A DNA stretch of 64,000 bases from Clostridium sp. DSM 17811 (lineage in GTDB: Bacteria > Bacillota > Clostridia > Clostridiales > Clostridiaceae): the NCBI RefSeq assembly GCF_018861905.1, contig NZ_JAHLDU010000008.1, positions 124,001 to 188,000 of the forward strand, in the 5' to 3' direction. The notes under the pieces were generated by a model that saw only the letters and a program-made list of their open reading frames with translations, was not told the DNA's origin and searched no databases. The translations under genes were made by a program, and so were the position numbers. Position 1 is the first letter of the stretch. Each line of letters starts with the position of its first letter. Of this stretch, positions 16,541-25,805 are shown piece by piece.

Positions 16541-16573
16541 CCTTATAGAATCCTTATAAATTCTTAGTATTAT
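16541..16573 (+). promoter_or_regulatory. Promoter with 11-bp direct repeats before the LanFEG-like operon
   Basis: CCTTATA at 16541 and 16552, then CTTAG at 16563, repeat with an 11-bp period and run straight into a TATTAT -10 box at 16568-16573. No consensus -35 is present. This is the geometry of class II activation by an OmpR-family regulator. The regulator encoded at 18902 is the natural candidate. Confidence 0.5.
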
Positions 16574-16609
16574 AAAACTATAGTAAATGAAAGGAAGATG
16601 ATTAAGATT

Positions 16610-17317
16610 ATGAATAATTATATTTTACAAACAAAAAATCTTTGCAAATCTTTTAAAAAACAGTGTGCGGTAAACAAGATTTCACTATCTATTGAGAAAA
16701 ATTCTGTCTATGGATTGTTAGGACCAAATGGGGCCGGAAAATCAACTCTATTAAAAATGATTACGGGAATGCTTCATCCAACATCAGGAGAAATTATTTT
16801 TGAGGATCATCCTTGGAGTAGAGATGATCTTTATAATATAGGAGTTTTGATTGAATCTCCACCTCTTTATGAAAATCTTACGGCGGTTGAAAACCTTAAA
16901 GTACGAACTATTCTTTTAGGCCTTCCAGATTCTCGTATTAAAGAAGTACTGGAAATTGTGGATTTGACAAACACAAAGAAAAAGCAAGCAGGACAGTTTT
17001 CTATGGGAATGAAGCAAAGGCTTGGAATTGCAATTGCACTTCTGAACAAACCCAAATTGCTAATTTTGGATGAGCCTACAAATGGACTAGATCCTCTTGG
17101 AATACAAGACTTAAGGGAGCTAATACGTTCTTTTCCAGAGCAGGGAATAACGGTCATTCTATCAAGTCATATATTGTCCGAGGTTGAACTTATTGCAGAC
17201 CATATCGGTATCATAAGCAATGGGGTACTCGGGTATAACGGCAAGATTAATCCTGGAGAAGATTTGGAAGTACTTTTCACAGAGGTTGTGAAAAATAACA
17301 GGAAGGAGGATTTATAA
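16610..17317 (+). CDS. Lantibiotic/peptide-resistance ABC transporter ATPase (LanF/CprA-like)
   Basis: The ATPase of a LanFEG-type exporter that expels cationic antimicrobial peptides from the membrane. The 235-residue protein has Walker A (GPNGAGKSTLL), a Q loop replaced by GVLIESPP as is typical of the BcrA/LanF branch, the signature FSMGMKQRLG, Walker B (LLILDEPTNGLDP) and the H loop (SSHIL). The ATG at 16610 is preferred, since the ATG at 16598 abuts the AAGGAAG site. It overlaps the next gene by 1 bp. No lantibiotic structural gene is seen nearby, so this looks like a resistance rather than a self-immunity module. Confidence 0.85.
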   Translation: MNNYILQTKNLCKSFKKQCAVNKISLSIEKNSVYGLLGPNGAGKSTLLKMITGMLHPTSGEIIFEDHPWSRDDLYNIGVLIESPPLYENLTAVENLKVRTILLGLPDSRIKEVLEIVDLTNTKKKQAGQFSMGMKQRLGIAIALLNKPKLLILDEPTNGLDPLGIQDLRELIRSFPEQGITVILSSHILSEVELIADHIGIISNGVLGYNGKINPGEDLEVLFTEVVKNNRKEDL

Positions 17318-18042
17318 TGCTTAAATATTTACAAGCAGAAAATTTGAAATGTAAGAGAACATTTATAAAAAAACTGATTCTTATCGCACCTATAGTTACT
17401 TTGTTAGTTGGATTTATGACTGGAAAATATTTTGAAGCTGATAGCTTCAATTGGTGGTACATGATGATACTACCAGGATATATTTCAATAATGGCAGTAA
17501 TGACTAACGAAAAGGAGCAAAAAAAGTTACACTATAGGGCTGTATTTGGTCTGCCAATTTCTCTAAAAAAAGTGTGGATTTCAAAAGTTTTGGTAAATGG
17601 GATTTATATGACTTTCTCATGTATGGTTTTTATAGTTGGAATTTTTTTAGGAAGTTATCTAAGGATCACTCCCGTACCGGTTTTTAGTGCATTTGCCGGA
17701 GCTGTTTTGATTGCAGTTACATTTTTGTGGCAGATTCCACTTTGTATGTTTTTAGCGAAGAAACTGGGAATGCTAGGGACGGTTTTGATAAATGTTGGAG
17801 TTGGAATGGTATTAAATGTTATGGTTGTAAGTACATCAATGTGGTGGATTTCTCCTTATAGTTGGACAGCACGTATTATGTGTCCCATTCTTGGGATTTT
17901 GCCAAATGGAACTCTAGCGGAAATAGGATCTCCAATGCTAGATCAAAGCGTGATTCCAATTGGAATTATTCTGTCCCTTATTCTATTTGCCTTATTACTG
18001 ATTGTTACCGCTAATTGGTTTAAAAAACAGGAGGTTAATTAA
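17317..18042 (+). CDS. Lantibiotic-resistance ABC permease subunit 1 (LanE/CprB-like)
   Basis: The 241-residue protein has six predicted membrane helices and begins with the MLKYLQAENLKCKRTFIKK cytoplasmic stretch typical of MutE/EpiE-family permeases. The EKEQKKLHYRAVFGLPISLKKVWISK segment between helices 2 and 3 is also characteristic. It overlaps the ATPase gene by 1 bp and has GGAGGA upstream. It should pair with the next permease to form the channel. Confidence 0.82.
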   Translation: MLKYLQAENLKCKRTFIKKLILIAPIVTLLVGFMTGKYFEADSFNWWYMMILPGYISIMAVMTNEKEQKKLHYRAVFGLPISLKKVWISKVLVNGIYMTFSCMVFIVGIFLGSYLRITPVPVFSAFAGAVLIAVTFLWQIPLCMFLAKKLGMLGTVLINVGVGMVLNVMVVSTSMWWISPYSWTARIMCPILGILPNGTLAEIGSPMLDQSVIPIGIILSLILFALLLIVTANWFKKQEVN

Positions 18043-18043
18043 T

Positions 18044-18787
18044 ATGATTGCTTTACTTAGGTGTATAAAATCTGATTTTTATAAATTAAGACATACTTCT
18101 ATTCTGTGGATTCATTTACTCATTCCACTAGCGGGAGCATTTATATTTTTATTATATTATCATACCACAGCAAAAAACTCAATCACGGATATAGAAACGT
18201 ATCTGGAGGCACTGGCAATTGCTTTTCCTTTGCTCATAGGATTAATCAGTGGGATAGTTATTGAGCAGGAGGAATTAGCTGGAAATTTTCAAGTAATGCT
18301 ATGTACTTCAAAGTCAAAATGTACTCCGTATTTAAGCAAGTCAATTCTTTTGATTTTATTGGGAACTTTTTCTATTACAATTGCTGTAGGAGTATTTGCA
18401 CTTGGATTTCACGTATTGCCCTACTTATTTTATTTAAAAGCAGGTGTAGCATTAATTATAGGAAACATATTTCTTTATATCTTGCATGTGTTCATTAGTC
18501 TTCAATTTGGAAAGGGAGCATCTACAGGGCTTGGAGTTTCCGGAAGTCTGATTTCTGCTCTTATGCTTACAGGTCTTGGTGATTATATATGGTACTTTGT
18601 TCCATGGGCATGGAGCGTCAGGTTTTGCCATCGTATGTTTGAAAAGTTGAACAATCCTGCTTTCAGTGCTGAAATAGCACTTGATATGCAAAAGGGCGCA
18701 CTTATCATGTTATTTGCCCTATGTATAACCTTCGTTGTTAGTTTGTTTTGGTTCAAAAAGTGGGAAGGAAGAAAGTCATATGAATAA
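18044..18787 (+). CDS. Lantibiotic-resistance ABC permease subunit 2 (LanG/CprC-like)
   Basis: The 247-residue protein has six likely membrane helices and the MutG-family opening MIALLRCIKSDFYKLRHTSILWIHLLIP. The ATG at 18044 has AGGAGG 9 bases upstream; an earlier in-frame ATG at 18002 lies inside the previous gene without an RBS. It is the third gene of the transporter operon, followed by a 114-bp gap that holds the promoter of the cognate two-component system. Confidence 0.82.
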   Translation: MIALLRCIKSDFYKLRHTSILWIHLLIPLAGAFIFLLYYHTTAKNSITDIETYLEALAIAFPLLIGLISGIVIEQEELAGNFQVMLCTSKSKCTPYLSKSILLILLGTFSITIAVGVFALGFHVLPYLFYLKAGVALIIGNIFLYILHVFISLQFGKGASTGLGVSGSLISALMLTGLGDYIWYFVPWAWSVRFCHRMFEKLNNPAFSAEIALDMQKGALIMLFALCITFVVSLFWFKKWEGRKSYE

Positions 18788-18842
18788 GGAAATATGTTAA
18801 TTAGAATCAGCATTTTGTTTTGAAATTTATGGATAATAGAAG

Positions 18843-18871
18843 TTGATTTGATAATATTTTGACGTTATACT
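18843..18871 (+). promoter_or_regulatory. Sigma-A promoter for the peptide-sensing two-component genes
   Basis: TTGATT at 18843-18848 and TATACT at 18866-18871 are separated by exactly 17 bp, with the regulator ATG about 30 bp further on. This suggests constitutive expression independent of the transporter operon. Confidence 0.6.
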
Positions 18872-18901
18872 ATTTATATAAAAGATAAAGGGGTTGGTAA
18901 C

Positions 18902-19561
18902 ATGGCAAAAATTCTGGTTATCGATGATGAACCTGATATTTTGGCTTTAATTAAAAATATTCTTCATAAGGATAATCATTTGGTAACTACGGTTGTAAAT
19001 CCTAAAAAAATTTTAACTAGTGAATTTTCAAATTTCGATTTGATTTTACTTGATGTCATGATGCCGGGTATGGATGGATTTACCTTTTGTAAGGAAAATC
19101 GTGGCATTGTGGACTGCCCCATTATTTTTCTTACAGCAAAAACTATGGAAGCAGATATTATGTACGGACTAGGCCTTGGCGCGGATGATTACATTACAAA
19201 ACCCTTTGGTATGGGGGAACTTAGAGCTAGAGTAAATGCTTACTTAAGGCGAGAAAATCGTGAAAAGTATAGTTCGCTTTGTATATCGGGAGTAAAGTTT
19301 AATTTATCAGGTAAAGAAATTTTAGTGGATGATAAAAAAATTCCATTTACTAAAAGTGAATACAATATCTGCGAATTTCTTGCAAGAAACCAAGGACAGG
19401 TTTTTTCAAAGGATAAAATATATGAAGGTGTTTATGGGTATGACGGTGTAAGTGATAGCTCAGCTATTACGGAACATATTAAAAACATACGGGCAAAACT
19501 CGCCGTTTTTAACATGCTCCCGATTGAGACAGTATGGGGGATAGGATACAAATGGAAATGA
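18902..19561 (+). CDS. OmpR-family response regulator of the LanFEG-like locus
   Basis: The 219-residue regulator has a receiver domain (DDEPD, phospho-acceptor Asp in LLDVMMPGMDG, FLTAK, TKPFG) and an OmpR/PhoB winged helix (FTKSEYNICEFLARN, ETVWGIGYKWK). It resembles the NisR/CprR type that controls peptide-resistance exporters. AAAGGGG lies about 7 bases before the ATG. It overlaps the kinase gene by about 10 bp and should bind the 11-bp repeats before the ATPase gene. Confidence 0.85.
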   Translation: MAKILVIDDEPDILALIKNILHKDNHLVTTVVNPKKILTSEFSNFDLILLDVMMPGMDGFTFCKENRGIVDCPIIFLTAKTMEADIMYGLGLGADDYITKPFGMGELRARVNAYLRRENREKYSSLCISGVKFNLSGKEILVDDKKIPFTKSEYNICEFLARNQGQVFSKDKIYEGVYGYDGVSDSSAITEHIKNIRAKLAVFNMLPIETVWGIGYKWK

Positions 19562-20916
19562 AAAAAGCTTTTACGTTAAAGGCGGTCTTTTTTAAGTATT
19601 TATTAACTTTAGGAGTTACGTTTATTGTTTTCGCCGGACTTTATTTGGGGATTTTTGGTCTGGCACAAAGAAGTGTGATTCTTCCACCGAATTACAGTGA
19701 GGATTTGGCTAGAAACGCTAAACCATTGCTTGCAAAGGCCCCTGAAATTACAGAGAATATGATACCATATGGATGTAAATTTGTTGTCCTTAACAAAAAA
19801 TACAAAGTTATAAAAACAAATTTAGAGGGTAAGGATTTGCTGACCTCAATAGAATATGCTAAGGGTACTTACTCAAAAAATGGAGGTAAAAAGAACTACT
19901 ACTTTATTGAAAGGCAAGATGGGTTTTGTGTTTTGCAGTACTATCTTCAAATGAGTTATCAATCTGAGGTTTTAAATAAACATTTACCAGATCCAGAAAA
20001 AACCATGGTTGTAATTTTTGCTATAATATATTTTTTTATTGTTTTTATTATTACTGCTATATGTGCAAAAAAACTAAATAAACAGCTAAGTCCTCTATTG
20101 CAGGCTACTGAAAAAATCAAGAAGCAGGATTTGGACTTTGACATAAAATATTCAGGAATTAAAGAATTTAATGATGTGCTTTTATCAATATCAGAGATGA
20201 AAATGGAATTAAAAAAGTCACTAGAGAAGCAATGGAATATTGAAGGAGCAAAGAAGGAGCAAATTTCAGCTCTTGCACATGATCTTAAAACTCCATTAAC
20301 AATTATCAAAGGAAATACTGAATTGTTATCTGATTCAACAATAAGTGAGGAGCAGCAAGAATACGTCAACTATATTTTGAAAAACAGCATACAGATTGAG
20401 AAGTATATTAAAATCTTAATAGAGATTTCAAATTCAGAAAAACCTCTATTTCTACAACTTGAAGAAATAGATTCTATGAATTTTATTAATACAATTAAGG
20501 ACCAGCTTGAAGCAATTGCAAATACAAAGGGACTTAAAGTTGAATTTATTAAAACTGGTGTACCTAAGTCAATTATGATTGATAAGTCATTGATTTACCG
20601 TGCAATTATGAATGTCATATCAAATGCAGTTAATTATTGCCCAAATAATGGGAAAATTTGTTTTGAGGTAAAGTCAGTAGATAATAAAATCAAATTCATT
20701 ACAACAGACAGTGGTAATGGTTTTTCAAGTGAAGATATTAAATCCGCCACAAAACAATTTTACATGGGTGATTCTAGCAGGGCATCAAAAATTCATTTTG
20801 GAATAGGATTATATATTACTGAATCATTCGTAAATCTGCATGGTGGGAGACTTTATATAGCTAACTCGTCTATCACTGGTGGAGCACAGGTGACAATAGA
20901 AATCCCAATTCGTTAA
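19552..20916 (+). CDS. Sensor histidine kinase of the LanFEG-like locus
   Basis: The 454-residue kinase has a first membrane helix at about 12-34, an extracytoplasmic region of about 130 residues, a second helix near 150, a HAMP-like linker, HisKA with SALAHDLKTPLTIIKGNTELL and an HATPase domain (NVISNAVNY, TDSGNGF, FGIGLYI). This is the NisK/CprK-like layout with a large external sensor. Start is ATG at 19552 or 19558, both within the overlap with the regulator gene. It probably senses lantibiotic-like peptides, as inferred from its position. Confidence 0.83.
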   Translation: MEMKKAFTLKAVFFKYLLTLGVTFIVFAGLYLGIFGLAQRSVILPPNYSEDLARNAKPLLAKAPEITENMIPYGCKFVVLNKKYKVIKTNLEGKDLLTSIEYAKGTYSKNGGKKNYYFIERQDGFCVLQYYLQMSYQSEVLNKHLPDPEKTMVVIFAIIYFFIVFIITAICAKKLNKQLSPLLQATEKIKKQDLDFDIKYSGIKEFNDVLLSISEMKMELKKSLEKQWNIEGAKKEQISALAHDLKTPLTIIKGNTELLSDSTISEEQQEYVNYILKNSIQIEKYIKILIEISNSEKPLFLQLEEIDSMNFINTIKDQLEAIANTKGLKVEFIKTGVPKSIMIDKSLIYRAIMNVISNAVNYCPNNGKICFEVKSVDNKIKFITTDSGNGFSSEDIKSATKQFYMGDSSRASKIHFGIGLYITESFVNLHGGRLYIANSSITGGAQVTIEIPIR

Positions 20917-20972
20917 TTTGCTGCATGTTAGCGATAGGGTAAATTAACAAATTGTTTTTTTTATATTTTATT

Positions 20973-21506
20973 TTAGTCTGTATCTTTTAAAATTTCTATA
21001 ACTGCATTTACAATTCGATCAATTGCCGGAAAATAAGACGGGTGCTGCGGATTACCATTTTCGATAAAAATAAAACCATCATTTTTCAATGTCTGCACAT
21101 TACGAAGTACGCTTGGGCTATTGTACATCATGTCGTTGATATGTGTGGCAATGACTTTTGGTCCACGCATGGACATAATTTTAGTTGATAGTAAATCATC
21201 CGAAATTCCATTAGCAGCTTTCCCTAAAATATTAGCGGAAGCGGGAGCAATCAAAAGTAAATCTGTCTTTTGGGAAAGTGATTTATGGCTATTGTCCCAT
21301 GTTTTAGGGAGATCAAAGGAGTGTATTTGGATGGGATGATCAACACTTCGTTGCAACATGAGTGGTGTAACAAAATTTGTGGCATTTTCAGTCATAATAA
21401 CATATACGTCCGCATGGTGTTTTTTTAGTTCACTAATTACATTCAAAGATTGCACGGCAGGGCTACAACCAGTAACACAAACTACAATCCTTTTGCCATT
21501 TAACAT
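20973..21506 (-). CDS. HFCD-family flavoprotein (phosphopantothenoylcysteine decarboxylase/EpiD-like)
   Basis: Members of this family bind FMN and decarboxylate C-terminal or pantothenoyl cysteine. The 177-residue protein has the Rossmann-like start RIVVCVTGC, a His in the position of the catalytic histidine (DNSHKSLS), the motif APASANILGKAANGISDDLLS and a degenerate substrate motif THINDMMYNSP where the family has PxMNxxMW. It is a free-standing domain with no CoaB fusion, so it is not a normal CoaBC. It stands alone, convergent with the kinase gene. Function may be a peptide-modifying or ubiX-like flavin role; I cannot decide. Confidence 0.75.
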   Translation of the reverse strand: MLNGKRIVVCVTGCSPAVQSLNVISELKKHHADVYVIMTENATNFVTPLMLQRSVDHPIQIHSFDLPKTWDNSHKSLSQKTDLLLIAPASANILGKAANGISDDLLSTKIMSMRGPKVIATHINDMMYNSPSVLRNVQTLKNDGFIFIENGNPQHPSYFPAIDRIVNAVIEILKDTD

Positions 21507-21551
21507 ATTTACACATCCTTTTTATATTTATTGTTTTCTTAATTTTGTCAA

Positions 21552-21580
21552 TATTAACACTATAATGACAATATTGTCAA
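21552..21580 (-). promoter_or_regulatory. Promoter and palindromic operator of the flavoprotein gene
   Basis: Read on the minus strand, TTGACA (21575-21580) and TTAATA (21552-21557) are 17 bp apart. A perfect 14-bp palindrome TGACAATATTGTCA (21566-21579) covers the -35 box. This looks like a repressor site for a dimeric regulator that is not encoded next to it. Confidence 0.55.
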
Positions 21581-21824
21581 GGTTGTAAAGTAACCAAAGG
21601 TCAAAGATATAATAAATGCAAATATGGTGGCTACTGATATAATTATTAATGATTTTAAACAAGTTTAAGTCTCTATATTTCATAGAATTGAATGAAAAAT
21701 GAAAATATTCTTCCAATTGACTGAATTTGTGATATAATTCATTAATATAACAAATTGAATTAAAAATACTCTTATAATTTTAGCTTAACAAAATAATAAA
21801 TAAGTAAAGTGAGGAAAAAGTGAT

Positions 21825-22853
21825 ATGAATATTAAATATATAAAGAAAATGCCTACTGAGAAGGAAATTATGGAAGAAATGCCTCTACCCAATAATATTA
21901 AAGAAATTAAAAAAAACAGAGATGCTGAAATAAGGAAAGTTTTTGAGAATGAATCTGATAAGTTTCTCCTTATAGTTGGACCATGTTCAGCTGATAACGA
22001 AGATTCGGTGTGCGAATATATAGGAAAGCTTGCAGAAGTTCAGGAAAAGGTAAAAGATTCTATCATTATTATACCTAGAATTTACACAAACAAACCTCGA
22101 ACTACTGGTGAAGGATATAAAGGTATGGCCTCTCAACCAGATCCAAGTAAGGAACCTGATATGGATGCAGGATTAAGAGCTATTAGAAAACTCCATTTAA
22201 AAGCATTAAGTGAATATCACATGCCTGCTGCAGACGAAATGTTATATCCAGAAAATTATACATATCTATCAGATTTGTTAGGGTACATTGCTGTTGGAGC
22301 CCGCTCAGTAGAAAATCAGCAACATAGATTTACAGTAAGTGGTGTTGATATGCCTGTAGGTATGAAGAACCCAACTGGTGGAGATCTGACTGTAATGCTA
22401 AATTCAATTAAAGCAGCACAGGATGGTCATACTTTTATATATAGTGGATGGCAGGTTGAAACATCAGGAAACCCACTTGCACATGCTGTTTTAAGAGGGG
22501 CTGTGGATTCTTATGGTAAAAATATTCCAAACTATCATTATGAAGATTTGATAAATATTGCTAAAGAATATGAAAAACAGAAATTTGCAAATCCTTCTAT
22601 TATTGTAGATACTAATCATGCAAATTCAATGAAGCTTTATAAAGAACAACCAAGAATAGCTAGAGAAGTATTAATGAGTAGGAAAGATGACTCTCTACTT
22701 AAAAAAATGATAAAAGGATTTATGATTGAAAGTTATATTGTAGAAGGTAAACAAGATGTGGGGCGAGGCACTTATGGTAAATCTATAACAGATGCATGTT
22801 TAGGATGGGAAGAAACTGAAAAATTAATTTATAATATTGCTGAAAATTTATAG
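21825..22853 (+). CDS. 3-deoxy-7-phosphoheptulonate synthase (DAHP synthase), copy 1
   Basis: Catalyses the first step of the shikimate pathway, from phosphoenolpyruvate and erythrose 4-phosphate. The 342-residue protein matches the type I (AroF/AroG/AroH) family: LLIVGPCSADNEDSV, PRIYTNKPRTTGEGYKG, GARSVENQQHR, VGMKNPTGG, VDTNHANSMK, MIESYIVEGKQ and the C-terminal YGKSITDACLGWEET. A GAGGAAAAAG RBS precedes ATG. It ends at a terminator. A paralogue with about 15 differences lies at 25806, beyond a divergent operon. No T-box or trp-type leader was seen upstream. Confidence 0.93.
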   Translation: MNIKYIKKMPTEKEIMEEMPLPNNIKEIKKNRDAEIRKVFENESDKFLLIVGPCSADNEDSVCEYIGKLAEVQEKVKDSIIIIPRIYTNKPRTTGEGYKGMASQPDPSKEPDMDAGLRAIRKLHLKALSEYHMPAADEMLYPENYTYLSDLLGYIAVGARSVENQQHRFTVSGVDMPVGMKNPTGGDLTVMLNSIKAAQDGHTFIYSGWQVETSGNPLAHAVLRGAVDSYGKNIPNYHYEDLINIAKEYEKQKFANPSIIVDTNHANSMKLYKEQPRIAREVLMSRKDDSLLKKMIKGFMIESYIVEGKQDVGRGTYGKSITDACLGWEETEKLIYNIAENL

Positions 22854-22877
22854 AAGTTTTATATTTTATTATTTAGT

Positions 22878-22914
22878 AAGGAGGTAACTTTTAATAGTTA
22901 CCTCCTTTGTTTAT
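22878..22914 (+). terminator. Terminator after DAHP synthase copy 1
   Basis: A 12-bp stem (AAGGAGGTAACT with AGTTACCTCCTT) around TTTAAT is followed by TGTTT. Confidence 0.8.
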
Positions 22915-23022
22915 CTTTCACGTTATTTTTTTCATTATAATATAACTTCCATATTTATAAATGTGTGTATAAAATGACATAATAGTAAAGAGATGTCAGT
23001 TTTTAGTATGCATTGAATTGAA

Positions 23023-25011
23023 TTATATTTTAAAATTCTTTTCTTGAACAATCATGGTTTTAGTCATACTATTTAAGGTAATAGCTGTTGAAGCTACTTC
23101 AGCAGCTAAATTATTCATCTCATCTGTAGAAGCAGTTATCTCTTGAGAAGAAGCTGATATTTCTTCAGCTAGAGCAGATACACTTTCTACCTTGCTAAGT
23201 ATGTTATCTTTTTCTATTTTTACATCTAGGGCGGATGAATTTATGGATTGTACCTTTGGAATTATAATTTTAATTACTTCTATAATTTTTTCAAAAGAAT
23301 TCATTGTTTTATTTATTATGGTTATTTGGTCGCCAAGTTCTGTTTTCATAGTGGTAGTATTTCCTGTAACAATTTCAGTATTTTTGGAAATATTAGATAT
23401 TAGTTGAGTAATATGCGTTGAAGAAGTCTTTGTTTGTTCAGCTAGTTTTTTAACTTCATTTGCAACTACCGAAAAACCTTTGCCGGCTTCTCCAGCATTT
23501 GCTGCTTCAATAGAAGCATTCAAGGCTAATAGACTAGTTTGATTAGCAATAGAATTGATTATATTAATTATACTATGAACTTCCTTTATACTACTGCTAA
23601 AGGTAATTATTTTATCTGATAAATCTTTAAAGGATAAACTTATACCATTTACGGCCTGCATTAATAACTTCATATTATTACTACTGTCAGTTGCAAGGCC
23701 ACTCATTGTTAAAGTGTTTTTATCTACATCTTCAATGTATGCAACTATATCTTCAATTTTACTACTAAACCTATTTAATATATAAGTTGTTTCTACTAAA
23801 TCTTCTGCTTGAGCACTGATACCACTAGCAACCTCTTGAACTGAATGGGCTACATTATTTGATGAGGAAACCATCTTTTGAGATATACTAGATAATACTG
23901 TAGAGTCTGTATCTATACTTGCGGAAGTCTTCTTTGAAACGGTAATCATCTGTTTAATTGAGGTTTGCATTGTGCTCATAGAATTAGCCATATCACCTAT
24001 TTCATCTTTGTAACCTAAATATAGGGTACTTACTTCATTAGTAAAGTCTCCAGTTGATAATACATTTAGAGATTTTGAGGAATATTTAATTCTTTTGGAT
24101 AGGCTTTGAGCAATAATATAAACTATTAAAAGTCCAATAATTAAAAACAGTAAGGAGGACATCACTATAGATGATTTTAAAGAATCAAGCTCTGATAATA
24201 GTTCACTTTTATCTAATATAACTACTATGGACCAATTTTCTTTTTTTACTGGTGCGTATCCTCCGTAGGATTTTTTTTCACCAAAACTATATGCACTTAA
24301 ACCTGTTTGTCCTGCTATCATCTTTTTTTGCATAGCTGCAATAGCGTTAAGACTTGGATTTTTTTTAGCCTCTTCTATAGAATTATATTGATTTAATGGC
24401 ATGTTTTTATCCATAAAAGCAATACTATTGCTTTTACTGTTTATCATGTAGGCACTGCCAGTTTTACCAAAGGTGATTTTTTTAATCATTTCACTTAGTT
24501 CTAACCCATTTCGAACGGAAACTAATACACCTACTACTGAATTATTCTTTTTTACTGGCACTGAATATGTCATAGTTATTGTGGTTTTATCTTTGTTAAC
24601 AACGGGGTCAGCTATATAACTTCCTCCGGAAATGGATTTTTGAAATGAAATAGTATCTTTTATGTTACCTTTTTCTCCAGTTGTATATAAAATATTGCCA
24701 TGGATATCTGCATATCCCATTTTTAAACTTTTACTTCTGGCAGTTTCACCCTGTAATATAGATTTTGTTTTTTCAGGTGTAGTAATACTATTAGTTGATG
24801 CAATTACTTCCATTGAATTCAATTGACTGTCTAGAGAAGCTTGAACTGTGTTTGAAGCTTGAGTAGCTATTTGTGGTAGTGTTTTCTCTATATTTGACAC
24901 CAAGGCATTAGAGGCATTTATGTAAGAAATAATTCCTAGACCTGAACATATAATTATTAATAATATGCCAATTAAAATAATTAATTTTGATTTTATACTT
25001 TTTGTAATCAT
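23023..25011 (-). CDS. Methyl-accepting chemotaxis protein
   Basis: The 662-residue chemoreceptor has a first membrane helix (about 9-29), a large external dCache-like sensor (about 35-280, with the [28 protein letters not shown] and GVLVSVRNG features), a second helix (about 284-302), HAMP, and a long signalling coiled coil with the hairpin tip [39 protein letters not shown]. It signals to CheA through the tip. It follows a MarR-type regulator by 17 bp on the same strand, so its expression is probably under that regulator. Confidence 0.93.
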   Translation of the reverse strand: MITKSIKSKLIILIGILLIIICSGLGIISYINASNALVSNIEKTLPQIATQASNTVQASLDSQLNSMEVIASTNSITTPEKTKSILQGETARSKSLKMGYADIHGNILYTTGEKGNIKDTISFQKSISGGSYIADPVVNKDKTTITMTYSVPVKKNNSVVGVLVSVRNGLELSEMIKKITFGKTGSAYMINSKSNSIAFMDKNMPLNQYNSIEEAKKNPSLNAIAAMQKKMIAGQTGLSAYSFGEKKSYGGYAPVKKENWSIVVILDKSELLSELDSLKSSIVMSSLLFLIIGLLIVYIIAQSLSKRIKYSSKSLNVLSTGDFTNEVSTLYLGYKDEIGDMANSMSTMQTSIKQMITVSKKTSASIDTDSTVLSSISQKMVSSSNNVAHSVQEVASGISAQAEDLVETTYILNRFSSKIEDIVAYIEDVDKNTLTMSGLATDSSNNMKLLMQAVNGISLSFKDLSDKIITFSSSIKEVHSIINIINSIANQTSLLALNASIEAANAGEAGKGFSVVANEVKKLAEQTKTSSTHITQLISNISKNTEIVTGNTTTMKTELGDQITIINKTMNSFEKIIEVIKIIIPKVQSINSSALDVKIEKDNILSKVESVSALAEEISASSQEITASTDEMNNLAAEVASTAITLNSMTKTMIVQEKNFKI

Positions 25012-25028
25012 TTATTAAATCAACTCCC

Positions 25029-25499
25029 TTATTTGTTTTGATTGCTAATATTCAAATCGCGCATTTTTATAAGTAGATTTTGTATTGAAATAAAAGAATA
25101 AGAAAGTTCTTCTATTTCTTCAGAAGATAGTACATTGAATTTTTTTAGAAGCATTTCTTCTGAATTAGACATAGTTTTAGAAACAAGTTCTACAGCCTTT
25201 TTAGACAGAGATAAATATGTAATTCGTTTATCTATAGAATCTTGTCTTTTATTTATGTAACCCATTAAATTTAATGTATTAATACTTCTACTTACATTCG
25301 AAGAAGAGATATTAAGTTTTTTGCTTAAAAATGATGAAGTAGTGTTACCCTCCATATGAATTGTATTTAAAATTTTTGAGAGCAAAGGGCTAACTCCTAA
25401 ATTACTAAGGTCTGGGATAAGGTCTATAAATTCAATATTGAATATGCTATAAAAGTTAACCATACTTAATATTAGTTTTTGATGTTCTTTACTATTCAT
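25029..25499 (-). CDS. MarR-family transcriptional regulator
   Basis: The 156-residue protein has the winged-helix core SFLSKKLNISSSNVSRSINTLNLMGYINKRQDSIDKRITYLSLSKKA, the MarR recognition helix and wing. AAGGAGAA precedes the ATG. It is the first gene of an operon with a chemoreceptor and has a dyad operator over its own promoter, consistent with autorepression. Its ligand is not evident. Confidence 0.87.
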   Translation of the reverse strand: MNSKEHQKLILSMVNFYSIFNIEFIDLIPDLSNLGVSPLLSKILNTIHMEGNTTSSFLSKKLNISSSNVSRSINTLNLMGYINKRQDSIDKRITYLSLSKKAVELVSKTMSNSEEMLLKKFNVLSSEEIEELSYSFISIQNLLIKMRDLNISNQNK

Positions 25500-25805
25500 C
25501 TTATTCTCCTTTATTTTGTAAATTGTAATGAAATTATTATAACAATATATGTATCAAATGACAACTATCATACGATACATATTTTTTAGGCAATTATTTA
25601 TTAAAAAAATAATTAAAGCAGAAATTTAAAATAAAAAGAAAATAATAATTGAAAATGTATGGAGTTATAAGTATAATGAGACCTATTAACTAATGATTCG
25701 TAACTTTCAGATATCGTTCAATAAATGTATTATTGATGTCGTGGCTATTTTTAAGAATCCAAGAGTGAAGTTAATAATAAATAAGCAAAGTGGGGGAAAA
25801 GTGAA
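25500..25805. promoter_or_regulatory. Divergent intergenic region with MarR operator (25549-25580) and promoter
   Basis: On the minus strand TTGTCA (25559-25564) and TATAAT (25536-25541) are separated by 17 bp and drive the MarR gene. A 32-bp dyad at 25549-25580 has ATGTATC at one edge and GATACAT at the other, with 12 of 15 positions symmetric, and it covers the -35. The rest of the gap (25581-25805) is AT-rich and shows no clear structure; its last 45 bases resemble the leader of DAHP synthase copy 1. Confidence 0.6.

Noticed and set aside
20973-21506. Lantibiotic biosynthesis cluster with EpiD-like enzyme
   Set aside because: No LanA precursor, LanB/C/M or LanT gene was found within several kb, so only resistance and a stand-alone flavoprotein can be supported.
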